Source: Bacteroidetes bacterium OLB9
Lineage (GTDB): Bacteria > Bacteroidota > Bacteroidia > Chitinophagales > Saprospiraceae
Assembly (NCBI GenBank): GCA_001567255.1
Contig: LNBW01000022.1
Location: 1 to 64,000, forward strand
Length of the DNA: 64,000 nucleotides
Reading direction: 5' to 3'
Below the pieces are notes generated by a model, which was not told the DNA's origin, made no database searches, and saw only the letters and a list, made by a program, of their open reading frames with translations. Positions 49,336 through 59,284 of the stretch are shown here, one piece after another. Made by a program: the position numbers and the translations under genes. Each line of letters opens with the position of its first letter. Position 1 is the stretch's first letter.

Positions 49336-50049
49336 ATGACCAGACTAAGTGTTAATATCAACAAAGTCGCTCTGCTACGTAATTCCAGAGGTGCTAATTT
49401 CCCTGACTTAATCAAGACCGCGATCGACTGTGAAGAGTTTGGAGCACAAGGCATCACGGTGCATCCACGTCCGGATCAAAGACATGTCAAATACACTGAC
49501 ATTCCAGCACTAAAGGAAGTCGTGACGACAGAATTTAATATAGAAGGTTATCCATCAGAAGCGTTTATCGACCTTGTCATCCAAAACAAACCGGATCAAT
49601 GCACACTAGTACCTGACTTACCGGGAGCATTGACTTCAGACAATGGTTGGGATACCATCGCCCATCAAAAATTTTTAAAAACAACAGTCAGCAGGCTGCA
49701 AGATGCTGGTATACGAGTCAGTCTTTTCATTGACCCGATCGAAGATCGTCTCTATGCTGCTAAAGAAACCGGTACAGACAGAATAGAGTTTTACACAGGC
49801 CCTTACGCGCATCTTTATACCCAGGAAAAAGCTCAAGCAATATCTGCCTTTATGGCTGCTGCATATGTGTGTAACGATATCGGGCTCGGCATCAATGCAG
49901 GCCATGACCTCAATTTGGATAATCTAAAATTTTTCAAATCACACATTCCTCAACTGCTTGAAGTTTCGATTGGTCATGCACTTATTGTTGATGCGCTTTA
50001 TTTAGGTTTAAAAAACACCATTCAACTCTACCTCAAAGCATTGAGCTAG
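49336..50049 (+). CDS. pdxJ: Pyridoxine 5'-phosphate synthase
   Basis: TIM-barrel enzyme of the DXP-dependent vitamin B6 pathway, 237 residues. Family features: LSVNINKVALLRNSRG at the start, GITVHPRPDQRH near 45-57, FNIEGYPSE, and GLGINAGHDLN with the catalytic His. It condenses 1-deoxyxylulose 5-phosphate with aminoacetone 3-phosphate. Confidence 0.95.
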   Translation: MTRLSVNINKVALLRNSRGANFPDLIKTAIDCEEFGAQGITVHPRPDQRHVKYTDIPALKEVVTTEFNIEGYPSEAFIDLVIQNKPDQCTLVPDLPGALTSDNGWDTIAHQKFLKTTVSRLQDAGIRVSLFIDPIEDRLYAAKETGTDRIEFYTGPYAHLYTQEKAQAISAFMAAAYVCNDIGLGINAGHDLNLDNLKFFKSHIPQLLEVSIGHALIVDALYLGLKNTIQLYLKALS

Positions 50050-50080
50050 GCTAATTTAGGGTTTCATCATTATCAATTAG

Positions 50081-51298
50081 TTAATGCTCGTGAGATCGTG
50101 GTTTGACCTTAGGGTCAGGTATGATTTCCTCAGCTTCAATTTCAAGTCTTGTAGGGCTGTTATCTATAATCGGTTGACCGGCATTGACCCAGGCAGTATA
50201 GATACATGATCCTACCGCATGAATGGATGCACGCATCTGATCTTCAACCATTGACCCCATAGCATTAGTGTATGCTTCAGTATATTCCGGACACTGGATT
50301 CGAATCGTTCTGTCCAGTCGCTCGTCATAACAATAGATCATGTCACTGGCATAAGTTTGGCTCAAGCGTTTTTCAATCATTAAGACACTATCCAGATGAC
50401 TGTGCGCTTTGATTATAATATCCCAGAAATAATCTCGCGGATTTTCAATATAGGTGGCTTTACCAACAAAAAAATCATAATCTCGTTCTGCAAATAGTTC
50501 CGGGATTCTTGATTCCCAGAAAGCATGAATTCCATCCTGATTTGTCAATTGACCATTATAATTATAGGATGTATGCAATGGCACATGTGCATCTGCAATA
50601 TAATGACCAAATTCAGTGGCTGTCCTTAAAACAGTGGGCATATCTTTATTTTCAAAAGCATAGGTGAGCCTTGACATCATCGTCTCAAGATGATATGGCA
50701 CAATACCAAACTCCGAAAAATGGTCTTCAATCAGTATATCAACATTATTCCGCTGAAAATATGAAGTGCCGAATAACTCGTCGATATCATAACCGGACAG
50801 TTTCCATACCTCATCAAAATACAAGGGTTTAATGACTTTTTTCCAGTATTTAACAAATGTCGGATAATCAATTCCTAAGCGGATACCTCCAAAATGTTCA
50901 GTAGATAAAAAGAAAGAATCAGTTGTGATTTCCTTATTAAAATATAGCGAGTCTGCTCCGGTTACAAATCGAATTTTACAATGCTTGATGATGGCTTCTT
51001 CAAAATCTCGGGGAACATTATGAAATGGGCTTTTGTCCCAGTAGTCAATATCTATAAAATGACGCGGCCCTTCATGTCGGGTAGCATATCGCCTTTTATC
51101 CGGATCAACCGCATGCTCAGTCATATACTCTATGTTAGCCTTAAAAAAGCCTATGAGTTCAGGTGGCAATGTAAAGACCGCCATTCTATTGATGAGCCGA
51201 TGGCCAAAAAATCCCCATGCAACAGGTTTGGAAAATGAAACCAGTAAGCTACAACACAGCACTAAAATTCCATACAACCAAAATGTTTTGAAACGCAT
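50081..51298 (-). CDS. Zinc-dependent phospholipase C / P1-nuclease-like protein
   Basis: 405 residues with an N-terminal hydrophobic signal (about 1-25) followed by WGFFGHRLINRMAVFTLP. A Trp at the mature N terminus and His/Asp pairs, with EFGHYIADAHVPLHTSYNYNG near 215, are the trinuclear-zinc ligands of the P1 nuclease/phospholipase C fold. A C-terminal acidic stretch ends HEH. Such Bacteroidota proteins are annotated as S1/P1 nucleases or phospholipases; the substrate is not predictable. Confidence 0.75.
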   Translation of the reverse strand: MRFKTFWLYGILVLCCSLLVSFSKPVAWGFFGHRLINRMAVFTLPPELIGFFKANIEYMTEHAVDPDKRRYATRHEGPRHFIDIDYWDKSPFHNVPRDFEEAIIKHCKIRFVTGADSLYFNKEITTDSFFLSTEHFGGIRLGIDYPTFVKYWKKVIKPLYFDEVWKLSGYDIDELFGTSYFQRNNVDILIEDHFSEFGIVPYHLETMMSRLTYAFENKDMPTVLRTATEFGHYIADAHVPLHTSYNYNGQLTNQDGIHAFWESRIPELFAERDYDFFVGKATYIENPRDYFWDIIIKAHSHLDSVLMIEKRLSQTYASDMIYCYDERLDRTIRIQCPEYTEAYTNAMGSMVEDQMRASIHAVGSCIYTAWVNAGQPIIDNSPTRLEIEAEEIIPDPKVKPRSHEH

Positions 51299-51388
51299 CC
51301 GTCAATATTTTATCTTAGGACAATTATAGCAATCATTTAGGGAATTATTCATTTTTTAAATTAAAATTATGTCCATCCTCGATATTTT

Positions 51389-51422
51389 TTTGATACTTTT
51401 TATTGAAAACACTATATTTTTG
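51389..51422 (+). promoter_or_regulatory. Promoter of the thioredoxin-dockerin gene
   Basis: TTTG (51389-51392), a 22-base spacer and TATTTTTG (51415-51422), 27 bases before the ATG. Confidence 0.55.
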
Positions 51423-51449
51423 TAAAATATAATCAAACCATTAAGTCAA

Positions 51450-52454
51450 ATGAAATACCTGAAAAACGCACTATTGGTTTTAATATTTTTACCTTCTATG
51501 TCCTATGCTCAGTTTACCATGCACAATTTTACGGTAACAGACGTACATGGCCAGGTACATCGACTTTATGAAGACTATCTTGATAAAAACAAAGTAGTAG
51601 TGGTTAAATTTTTCTTCACTACATGTCCACCATGCATCGCCAATGCGCCCTATTTTCAACAAAAATATGTAGATTATGGTGAAGGTAACGGTGATGTAGA
51701 GTTCTTTCACATTACCACTATTCCTACTGATTATGATGCTGATGTATTAGCTTATGAAAATCAATACCAACAAACCATGAAGGGCATCAGCGTGGATGGT
51801 GGAGCAAGGCCGATAGCACTAGAATTTAAAGATGGCACATATGGCTCGTGGTATGGCACACCGACTTTTATTGTCATCGCACCGAATAGGACTTTACACT
51901 ACCCTGTTCAGTTTTCGCAATTAGATGCACAGATAGCCATAGCAAGAACTGAAAAAAATACAAGTGCTACCACCTTCTCACTCTCTCTTAATACACCCGG
52001 ATACACGCTCACTGATGGACATGTAAAATTTTATCTTCAATCCCAGACAAATCCATCACAAAAGATAGAAATCACTAAAGACGCTCAGGGACAATACAGC
52101 TTCACTTATCCTTCTACCGCATTTCCTGAAATGGAAGAACCGGAAGTCACAATGGAAAGTATCGGCCCGGCCGCATCAAAAATAGTGACAGCAGCAGATC
52201 TTGTAGCGATCCAAAAACACATCCTGCTTCTTGCATCATTTCAAGAAGACTATCAAAAAGCGGCAGCCGATATCAATAGCGATAATAAAATCACAGCTGC
52301 TGATTTATCAGGGCTTCGCAAAGTCATACTACTTCTGAACACGGAGTTTCCTAACCACACTGCTAGTTATAAATCGTTACCAGCTACTCAACCAATTAAT
52401 CCAAGTAACACTAACATTCAGTTCACTATTGTAAAAACGGGCAATGTTAACTGA
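51450..52454 (+). CDS. Secreted thioredoxin-fold protein with dockerin-like domain
   Basis: 334 residues. Signal peptide about 1-20 (cut after SYA), a redoxin domain (about 21-170) with redox-active TTCPPC and the cis-Pro loop in WYGTPTF, a beta-rich linker domain (about 175-240), then two EF-hand-like dockerin repeats (ITAADL and VTAADL, with DINSDNKITAADLSGLR). The C terminus ends VKTGNVN, as in Saprospirae secreted proteins just after their dockerin. It probably works in disulfide exchange outside the inner membrane. Confidence 0.75.
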   Translation: MKYLKNALLVLIFLPSMSYAQFTMHNFTVTDVHGQVHRLYEDYLDKNKVVVVKFFFTTCPPCIANAPYFQQKYVDYGEGNGDVEFFHITTIPTDYDADVLAYENQYQQTMKGISVDGGARPIALEFKDGTYGSWYGTPTFIVIAPNRTLHYPVQFSQLDAQIAIARTEKNTSATTFSLSLNTPGYTLTDGHVKFYLQSQTNPSQKIEITKDAQGQYSFTYPSTAFPEMEEPEVTMESIGPAASKIVTAADLVAIQKHILLLASFQEDYQKAAADINSDNKITAADLSGLRKVILLLNTEFPNHTASYKSLPATQPINPSNTNIQFTIVKTGNVN

Positions 52455-52877
52455 TCCAATCCTAACAATTTGATAACTAGAACTCGATATATTTCAAAAA
52501 AACATTCGCAAATAGCGATGTCAATTATAGCTTACATTGTAATTTCTCCCTAGTTACTCATTAGGGATTTACTATATAATAATGGTGTTTCAAATTTAAT
52601 TCAGTATTCGTTTGTCTATTCTCGATATAGTATAACTATGGCTGCGGAATAAAAAACTCAGAGCCTCATAGCTATTTTGTATCATTTCCTTACGTAACAA
52701 AGTCAAATGAGCGATATGGGTTTAACAATTCAAAATAGCGGGATAAGATAATACTTTTCTATAATTATCAAATTCCAAAAGCAACCTTTAGAATAGACAT
52801 AAGTCCCCATTTGTTAATGTAAGTTTAAAAATTTACCTTGAAATTAAGCAGCTCATGTTTTATTGACTTTAATTTTG
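52455..52877. other. Gene-free stretch upstream of the MBL hydrolase
   Basis: About 420 AT-rich bases with no supported gene, RNA fold or repeat. Confidence 0.4.
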
Positions 52878-52885
52878 TACCTTTG
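52878..52885 (+). promoter_or_regulatory. Candidate -7 element for the MBL-par cluster
   Basis: TACCTTTG followed by CAC, a good -7 match. It would give a 5' leader of about 120 bases before 53011. Confidence 0.45.
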
Positions 52886-53010
52886 CACACCAATTGCAAC
52901 CCTCTTTTGTGGTAATTCATTCTTTAAATTCAGGACTTTAAGAGATAAGTATCGGATATTATTGATAATTATATATAAAGTATTTATTAATTTGACTATA
53001 TAAATTCACT

Positions 53011-53691
53011 ATGACACTCAGATATTTAGGACAGTCATCTTTTCAAGCCGAATTCGGTGGAAAACATTTGGTTTTTGACCCAATGATCAAGGCCAATGAA
53101 TTAGCAAGAGATATTGATATCGATACCATAAAAGCAGATTATGTATTATTGTCCCATGGCCACAGCGACCATGTTGAAGATGCAGAGCATATAGCAAAGA
53201 ACAATAATGCAACACTGATTTCAAACTTTGAAATCGTATCATGGTATCAAGACAGAGGATTGAAAGGTCATCCAATGAATCTGGGTGGCAAGTTCAGTTT
53301 TGATTTTGGAACTGTCAAGTATGTTAATGCCATTCACTCCAGCATGCTTCCAGACGGTAGTTATGGAGGAGCATCAGGAGGATTTGTCATCTGGAACAAC
53401 GAGAAGCGTTTTTACTTTGCAGGTGACACTGCGCTCACTATGGACTTGAAACTCATACCGATGACCTGTCCTAAGCTGGACTTTGCTATATTGCCTATAG
53501 GCGACAACTTTACTATGGGATATGATGATGCAGTACTAGCTGCGGAATTTATTCAGTGCGACAAGATTATCGCATGTCATTTTGATACATTTGGGTACAT
53601 CAAGATAGACCATGAGGCAGCAAAAGCGGCATTCAAAAAAGAAGGTAAAGAATTAATCATCCTCAGTGTCGGGGAAAGCATACAATTATAA
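53011..53691 (+). CDS. Metallo-beta-lactamase-fold hydrolase (UPF0173)
   Basis: 226 residues with the metal-binding SHGHSDHVEDAE near 50, a second His in NAIHSS, and FAGDTALT and ACHFDTF for the remaining ligands. This family of general metal-dependent hydrolases (UlaG-like) has no agreed substrate. It reads into parA 12 bases downstream. Confidence 0.88.
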   Translation: MTLRYLGQSSFQAEFGGKHLVFDPMIKANELARDIDIDTIKADYVLLSHGHSDHVEDAEHIAKNNNATLISNFEIVSWYQDRGLKGHPMNLGGKFSFDFGTVKYVNAIHSSMLPDGSYGGASGGFVIWNNEKRFYFAGDTALTMDLKLIPMTCPKLDFAILPIGDNFTMGYDDAVLAAEFIQCDKIIACHFDTFGYIKIDHEAAKAAFKKEGKELIILSVGESIQL

Positions 53692-53703
53692 TATTTTAAT
53701 TTT

Positions 53704-54490
53704 ATGGGCAAAATTATAGCCATAGCCAACCAAAAAGGTGGCGTCGGAAAGACAACCACTGCCATTAATCTCGCAGCGGCACTTGCCATTCTGGAGAATA
53801 AAGTCCTACTGATAGATGCAGATCCTCAAGCCAATGCAACCTCGGGAGTCGGTGTTGTAGGCGATCAAATCAGCATCACCACCTACGAATGTCTTACAGA
53901 AAATGCTGATCCGCATGATGGCATTGTATCCACTCAAACCCCTAATCTAGATCTACTGCCATCTTCTATTGACTTAGTGGGAGCAGAAATAGAGCTTGTC
54001 AACGCTGAAGACCGTGAATTTAAAATGCGTCAGCTGATAGAAAAAAGTTCGAGATGAGTACGATTATATTTTTATAGATTGTTTGCCTTCACTAGGGTTG
54101 ATTACACTCAATGCACTCACAGCAGCCGACAGTGTTCTGGTGCCAGTGCAATGTGAATTTTTCTCTCTCGAAGGTTTCGGCAAACTCAAGGACACCATCA
54201 ACCTGATACAACAATCCATCAACCCTAATCTTGTGGTAGAAGGAGTCGTGCTTTCCATGTACGATCAAAGACTTCGCATGGCCAATATGGTCATTGAAGA
54301 GATCCGCAACATCATTTCGGATCGCATCTACGAGACTATCATCCATAGAAACAGTAAAATCGGAGAAGCACCTTCATTGGGTCAACCAGTCATCATCTAT
54401 GATGCAAGTAGTAAAGGTGCTATCAACTTTTTAAATCTGGCCCAGGAGTTTCTAACTGTACAACAGACAGAAAAAATTTTTCAAAGCTAA
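53704..54490 (+). CDS. parA: Chromosome-partitioning ATPase ParA (Soj), frameshifted
   Basis: Deviant Walker A KGGVGKTT at 11-18, [10 protein letters not shown], and in the second part [26 protein letters not shown]. The frame breaks after MRQLIEKSS: removing one A of the A6 at 54041-54046 gives [16 protein letters not shown] and a normal 261-residue ParA. A truncated ParA would lose switch II and the C-terminal half; since chromosome segregation needs this gene, a sequence error or slippage is more likely than a true null. parB follows by 9 bases. Confidence 0.88.
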
Positions 54491-54499
54491 TCAGCGACC

Positions 54500-55399
54500 A
54501 TGAATAAAAAAAATGAAGTTTCAAAAGGCCTTCGGTCTTTACTCAATAATATAGAAAAAACAAATAATCCACTGGAGCGATCTAAACTGGTCAAAGAATT
54601 ATCGAGCTGTATTGCAATGATTCATCCTGATCAGGTAGAAGTCAACCCTTTTCAACCTAGATCTGAGTTTGATGAAAATCAGTTAAGTGAACTAGCCAAA
54701 TCTATTCAAAACAGTGGATTGATACAGCCTATTACGGTGAGGAGTCTTGGAGGAAATAAATACCAGCTCATCTCAGGTGAGCGAAGACTTCGAGCCTCCA
54801 AAATAGCCGGGCTCAAGGAGATTCCTGCATATATCCGTGTGGCCAATGACCAGGAAATGTTAGAAATGGCACTCGTCGAAAACATCCAGCGTGCTGACCT
54901 TAATGCAGTGGAAATAGCCATTTCCTACCAGAGGTTGATGGAAGAGTGCAATCTGACCCACGAGCAGCTTTCTGAGCGTGTAGGGAAAGACAGAAGTACT
55001 GTCACTAATTATGTGCGCTTGCTGAAGCTACCTGCACAAATCCAAGCTTCCGTCAAAAATGGAGACTTGTCAATGGGGCACGCAAGAGCACTAGCAGGCG
55101 TAGAAGACCTCGGATTACAATCAAAACTTTACAATGACACCATCAGCCAGCACCTTTCTGTGCGTGCACTCGAATCACTAATTAAAGACCACACGCAGAC
55201 CAAAACAAGCAAGAAAGAACCTGCTGAAAACAAAAATGTATTTACGGCTGAAGTTATCAAAATTAAAGACCAACTCAGCAGGCAATTTGGAACAAAGGTG
55301 GACATCAAACGAGCTGGAGATGGTAGTGGAAGTATCACTTTTAGGTTTAACTCTGATGATGACTTTAATAACATCACTGAATTGCTCATGCAAAACTAA
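54500..55399 (+). CDS. parB: Chromosome-partitioning protein ParB
   Basis: 299 residues. N-terminal CTPase/nuclease-like domain with VNPFQPRSEFD, LIQPITVR, the GERRLRASK arginine-rich box near 95, and ALVENIQRADLNAVEIA; a helix-turn-helix region (QLSERVGKDRSTVTNYVRLLKLP) that reads parS; and a C-terminal dimer domain. No parS 16-mer was recognised by eye. Confidence 0.96.
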   Translation: MNKKNEVSKGLRSLLNNIEKTNNPLERSKLVKELSSCIAMIHPDQVEVNPFQPRSEFDENQLSELAKSIQNSGLIQPITVRSLGGNKYQLISGERRLRASKIAGLKEIPAYIRVANDQEMLEMALVENIQRADLNAVEIAISYQRLMEECNLTHEQLSERVGKDRSTVTNYVRLLKLPAQIQASVKNGDLSMGHARALAGVEDLGLQSKLYNDTISQHLSVRALESLIKDHTQTKTSKKEPAENKNVFTAEVIKIKDQLSRQFGTKVDIKRAGDGSGSITFRFNSDDDFNNITELLMQN

Positions 55400-55413
55400 G
55401 CTGAAAACATTCT

Positions 55414-56049
55414 ATGAGCCGCATTCTTCCTTTAGTTATTTTCTCCATTGCACTATTATACACATGTAAAGTCAACGGTCAAGTGGATGGAGGATTAGAT
55501 CCATTTGGAAGACCCATAGTAATCGACACTTCAGCGTTAAATGAAAACGACACAATCATTCACAAAGGTGGTTTTTTCTCTCTTTTCACTGGTAAACCAG
55601 GCAAAGCAGCGCTCTACAGTCTGCTCATACCTTCGGGCGGACAAATTTATAATAAAAAATGGTGGAAAGTGCCTCTAGCATTAGGAATAGACGGCTCACT
55701 GACTTATGTTTTGATTTACAACCGGAGCCATTATAAAACAGCACAACAAAACTATCTCACAGCGCTCGAAACAGGAGACCCTAGGGCTTCAAGATACAAA
55801 CAACAAAGGGATTTTTACCGAAAATGGAGTGAATATTCATGGTTATGGCTTATTGGTGGGCATCTGATCACCGTAGTCGATGCATTTGTGGATCGGCATA
55901 TGATGGAATTTGATATCAGCCCGGACTTATCATTATACCCTATTCAGGAAATATCCAACACCCCAACAATGGTCATCAATGCCGGTATAAAAATCAACCT
56001 CCATCACAACTATCAAAAGTCACCTAATAGAGACTTCCTCATGCCATAA
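55414..56049 (+). CDS. DUF5683 membrane-associated protein
   Basis: 211 residues with a signal peptide of about 22 residues and the DUF5683 core KPGKAALYSLLIPSGGQIYNKKWWK, two hydrophobic helices, and WLIGGHLITVVDAFVD. It follows parB in many Bacteroidota genomes. The function is unknown. 14 bases separate it from parB. Confidence 0.85.
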   Translation: MSRILPLVIFSIALLYTCKVNGQVDGGLDPFGRPIVIDTSALNENDTIIHKGGFFSLFTGKPGKAALYSLLIPSGGQIYNKKWWKVPLALGIDGSLTYVLIYNRSHYKTAQQNYLTALETGDPRASRYKQQRDFYRKWSEYSWLWLIGGHLITVVDAFVDRHMMEFDISPDLSLYPIQEISNTPTMVINAGIKINLHHNYQKSPNRDFLMP

Positions 56050-56065
56050 CCTAAACCAACGGTGA

Positions 56066-57262
56066 TTACTTTTTTCCTGGATATACTTTAAGCGCTTCTT
56101 CCAGACATTTGACAGCTGCCACTAATGACTCTTTTTTCAGAACATAAGCTACCCTAGCTTCATCTCTCCCTAAGCCTTGAGTGGCATAAAACCCACTAGC
56201 TGGAGCCATCATAACAGTTTCACCATTATACTCAAAGTCTTCTAGCAACCACTGACAGAAGCGCTCAGTATCATCCACAGGAAAACGCACTACTACATAA
56301 AATGCACCTTTAGGCTTAGTACAAAACACGCCAGGTATTTTATTCAGCCCATCCACCAGGATATTTCTTCTTTCTACGTATTCGGCGATGACGTGCTCAA
56401 AATAGGAATGCGGCGTATCTAGTGCTGCTTCGGCTGCGACCTGATCTACGGTCGGCGGTGATAATCGCGCCTGACCAAACTTTAGTGCTGCAGCCATAAC
56501 TTCCTTATTTTTAGAGATCATCGCTCCTATTCTGGCACCACACATAGAGTAACGCTTAGATACAGAATCTACAACAATAACGTTTTGCTCGATACCGTCA
56601 AGATTCAGTGCAGAAAAGGGTCTATATCCGTCATAGCAAAATTCGCGATAGACTTCATCAGCAAATAGAAATAGATCATGCTCTTTGACAATATCACGAA
56701 GCTTCTCCAGTTCTTCCTGCGAGTAAAGATATCCTGTGGGATTGCCCGGATTACAAATGACAATAGCCTTGGTTCTAGAGGTGATTTTTTTCTCAAATTC
56801 CTCTACCGGAGGAAGCGCAAAACCATCTTCAATACGAGAGGTCACCGGCACCACTTTAAGTCCGGCATAAGCAGCAAATCCATTATAATTAGCATAAAAT
56901 GGTTCAGGAATGATAATTTCATCTCCAGGATTGCAAGTCGTCATAAATCCAAAAATCAATGCTTCAGATCCGCCTGTCGTCACAATGATATCTTCGGAAT
57001 CAACGGGTATGCCTTGATTCTTATAATATATCGATAGCTTGTTGCGATAAGATTCAAAACCTGCTGAATGACTATATTCGATAACTTTGTCATTAAAATT
57101 ATGAATGGCATGCAGTGCTGCGTCCGGTGTTTCGATATCCGGCTGTCCGATATTCAGATGATACACGAGCTTACCCTGCCTTTTGGCTTCTTCTGAATAA
57201 GGTACCAGTTTTCTAATCGGCGATGCCGGCATAATGACGGCCTTTTCTGATATTCTAGGCAT
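56066..57262 (-). CDS. PLP-dependent class I/II aminotransferase
   Basis: 398 residues, fold type I aminotransferase of the AspC-like family: NIGQPDIETP, TTGGSEALIFGF, VICNPGNPTGYLYS, FADEVYREFCYDGY and the PLP Lys in SVSKRYSMCGARIG. The ATG at 57262 (MPRISEKA) is preferred; the frame runs 41 codons further upstream, but that part is low-complexity and overlaps the -7 box CAAAAATA (57282-57289). Substrate uncertain; aspartate or aromatic amino acids are likely. Confidence 0.88.
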   Translation of the reverse strand: MPRISEKAVIMPASPIRKLVPYSEEAKRQGKLVYHLNIGQPDIETPDAALHAIHNFNDKVIEYSHSAGFESYRNKLSIYYKNQGIPVDSEDIIVTTGGSEALIFGFMTTCNPGDEIIIPEPFYANYNGFAAYAGLKVVPVTSRIEDGFALPPVEEFEKKITSRTKAIVICNPGNPTGYLYSQEELEKLRDIVKEHDLFLFADEVYREFCYDGYRPFSALNLDGIEQNVIVVDSVSKRYSMCGARIGAMISKNKEVMAAALKFGQARLSPPTVDQVAAEAALDTPHSYFEHVIAEYVERRNILVDGLNKIPGVFCTKPKGAFYVVVRFPVDDTERFCQWLLEDFEYNGETVMMAPASGFYATQGLGRDEARVAYVLKKESLVAAVKCLEEALKVYPGKK

Positions 57263-57409
57263 AATTTCAATTTTAGCCTGGCAAAAATACGCAAAAGTTT
57301 TTAGTCCTGATTTTATTTTATGCTTAATTATTAGCAGTTCATCAATCTTATTGACAAATAATTTTGGTCGAAAGACGAAGGTCAACTAACTTTACAACAA
57401 AATAAAGAT

Positions 57410-58057
57410 ATGATACTGGATCAAATTTTGAAAAACAATGAACTTTGGGTAGCCGAACAACTAGAAAAAGACCCGGACTACTTCAAAGAACTATCTAAAG
57501 GTCAAAACCCTGATGTACTTTTCATAGGTTGTTCTGACAGTAGGGTCACTGCAGAGGTTCTAATGGGTGCTGATCCAGGTGAGGTTTTCGTACATAGAAA
57601 CATAGCTAATGTGGTGCCCAACAATGATTTAAACTCTTTATCGGTGATCAACTTTGCAGTCAATTATGTAAAAGTAAAACACATTATTGTCTGTGGACAT
57701 TATAATTGTGGTGGTGTAAAAGCTGCTATGCAGATTAGTGATGAAGGACTACTCAATCCCTGGCTTAGAAATATTAGAGACGTATATAGGCTTCACAAAA
57801 ATGAACTCAATGCCATAGAATCTGAATCAGAACGTTACGACAGACTTGTGGAACTTAACGTATATGAACAATGCATCAATGTCATCAAAACCAGAGATGT
57901 TCAGAACGCAATTGTAGAAAAAAGAATCCAGATCCACGGCTGGGTATTTAACATCAGAACTGGTAGGCTGATAGATCTCAAAATTGATTTTCAAAAAATC
58001 CTGGATGAAATCATGGGTGTCTATAGTCTATTTGATCAAAAAATGATTTTAAAATAA
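57410..58057 (+). CDS. Beta-class carbonic anhydrase
   Basis: 215 residues with zinc ligands Cys41, His97 and Cys100 and the Asp43-Arg45 dyad (CSDSR, HRNIAN, CGHYNCGG). It interconverts CO2 and bicarbonate. Full length for the E. coli Can/CynT type. It starts about 150 bases from the divergent aminotransferase. Confidence 0.95.
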   Translation: MILDQILKNNELWVAEQLEKDPDYFKELSKGQNPDVLFIGCSDSRVTAEVLMGADPGEVFVHRNIANVVPNNDLNSLSVINFAVNYVKVKHIIVCGHYNCGGVKAAMQISDEGLLNPWLRNIRDVYRLHKNELNAIESESERYDRLVELNVYEQCINVIKTRDVQNAIVEKRIQIHGWVFNIRTGRLIDLKIDFQKILDEIMGVYSLFDQKMILK

Positions 58058-58215
58058 TATTGAATTCAAAATCAAATTGATATGCCTATAATTTAAACTC
58101 ATTAATTCTAGCACATAATTATTTTATCCGGTCAGTTTTTTAATAATTAATCCATCACTTTGTAACCTTTTCATTTCTATTGACTCTAACTCTTTAGAAT
58201 CAAATTAAAATTGAA

Positions 58216-58605
58216 ATGGCAAACACAAACAACAATCAGTTACTTAAACAGACTTACAACCTTCTGAAATACACCTTTGTTATAGTTCCAATCGTTGCAG
58301 GACTAGACAAATTTGTCAATTTTCTCACGAACTGGGGCGCTTATCTTAATAGCAGTATTTCAGGATTACTTCCATTCTCAGGAGATGTTTTCATGAAAAT
58401 TGTAGGTGTTATAGAAATTATAGCCGGAATTATAGTCCTGAGAAAACCAGACATCGGAGGCTACATCGTTGCAGGATGGCTGACGCTGATAGCATTGACT
58501 TTATTAATTGGTTTTGATTATCCTGATCTAGCCGTAAGAGATTTAGTCATGGCAATTGCAGCCTACTCTATGGCAAACCTTTCAAAAATTGTAAAAAAAA
58601 TCTAA
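58216..58605 (+). CDS. Small DoxX-like membrane protein
   Basis: 129 residues with four hydrophobic helices (about 20-36, 61-78, 84-102, 107-124). The layout and VGLD-like start resemble DoxX-type proteins, but no firm motif is present. It is first in a run with an ECF sigma factor, folE and a reductase, all closely spaced, so co-expression is likely. Function unknown. Confidence 0.55.
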   Translation: MANTNNNQLLKQTYNLLKYTFVIVPIVAGLDKFVNFLTNWGAYLNSSISGLLPFSGDVFMKIVGVIEIIAGIIVLRKPDIGGYIVAGWLTLIALTLLIGFDYPDLAVRDLVMAIAAYSMANLSKIVKKI

Positions 58606-58612
58606 AAGTTAA

Positions 58613-59263
58613 ATGAATAACTTAGACCTACTTACTGAACAAGAAATCATTGATCGTATTCTCAATGGCGAAAAAGCACTTTATGAGATTATTGTACGAC
58701 GATATAATCCATATCTGTACAAGATAGGAAGATCGTACAATTATAGTCATGAGGACACCATGGATTTAATGCAGGATTCATTTGTCGATGCCTATAAAAA
58801 CCTGAGCAAGTTTGAAGGTCGCTCTAATTTTAAGACATGGATTATTCGAATCATGCTAAACAATTCATTTAGAAAAAAAGAAAAATCAAGTTTTAAAAAC
58901 GAAGTTAATCAAGATTTTAACGATATGTCAAGACCATTATTCAATTCAAGATCTGAAAACCGCGCAGATACAATGTTTCTTAATAAGGAACTCATTGAAA
59001 CCATCGAAAAGGCCTTAAGCAAAATACCCGAAGAATATAGGTTAGTATTTACGCTCCGCGAAATGAACGGTATGAATGTAGCTGAAACAGCCACTCTTTT
59101 GAATATCAGTGAATCAAACGTAAAAGTACGGTTGAACAGGGCTAAGATTATGTTGAGAAATTTGCTGGAGGAGACTTATGCTCCCGAAGAACTGTTTGAG
59201 TTCAATCTTGTCTTTTGCGATGCGATCGTAGCCAATGTAATGGCTCGAATTCATGAATTATAA
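58613..59263 (+). CDS. ECF RNA polymerase sigma factor
   Basis: 216 residues: sigma2 (about 15-95, with DLMQDSFVDAYKNLSKFEGRSNFKTW) and sigma4 (about 130-185, LSKIPEEYRLVFTLREMNGMNVAETA and an ISESNVKVRLNRAK recognition helix), then a 30-residue tail. No anti-sigma factor gene follows. The tail contains one Cys. It starts 7 bases after the DoxX-like gene. Confidence 0.9.
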   Translation: MNNLDLLTEQEIIDRILNGEKALYEIIVRRYNPYLYKIGRSYNYSHEDTMDLMQDSFVDAYKNLSKFEGRSNFKTWIIRIMLNNSFRKKEKSSFKNEVNQDFNDMSRPLFNSRSENRADTMFLNKELIETIEKALSKIPEEYRLVFTLREMNGMNVAETATLLNISESNVKVRLNRAKIMLRNLLEETYAPEELFEFNLVFCDAIVANVMARIHEL

Positions 59264-59284
59264 ACTTATAAAAAAACATTCAGC

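Noticed and set aside
57263..57385. 41-codon N-terminal extension of the aminotransferase
   Set aside because: It crosses a -7 promoter match and lacks family similarity.
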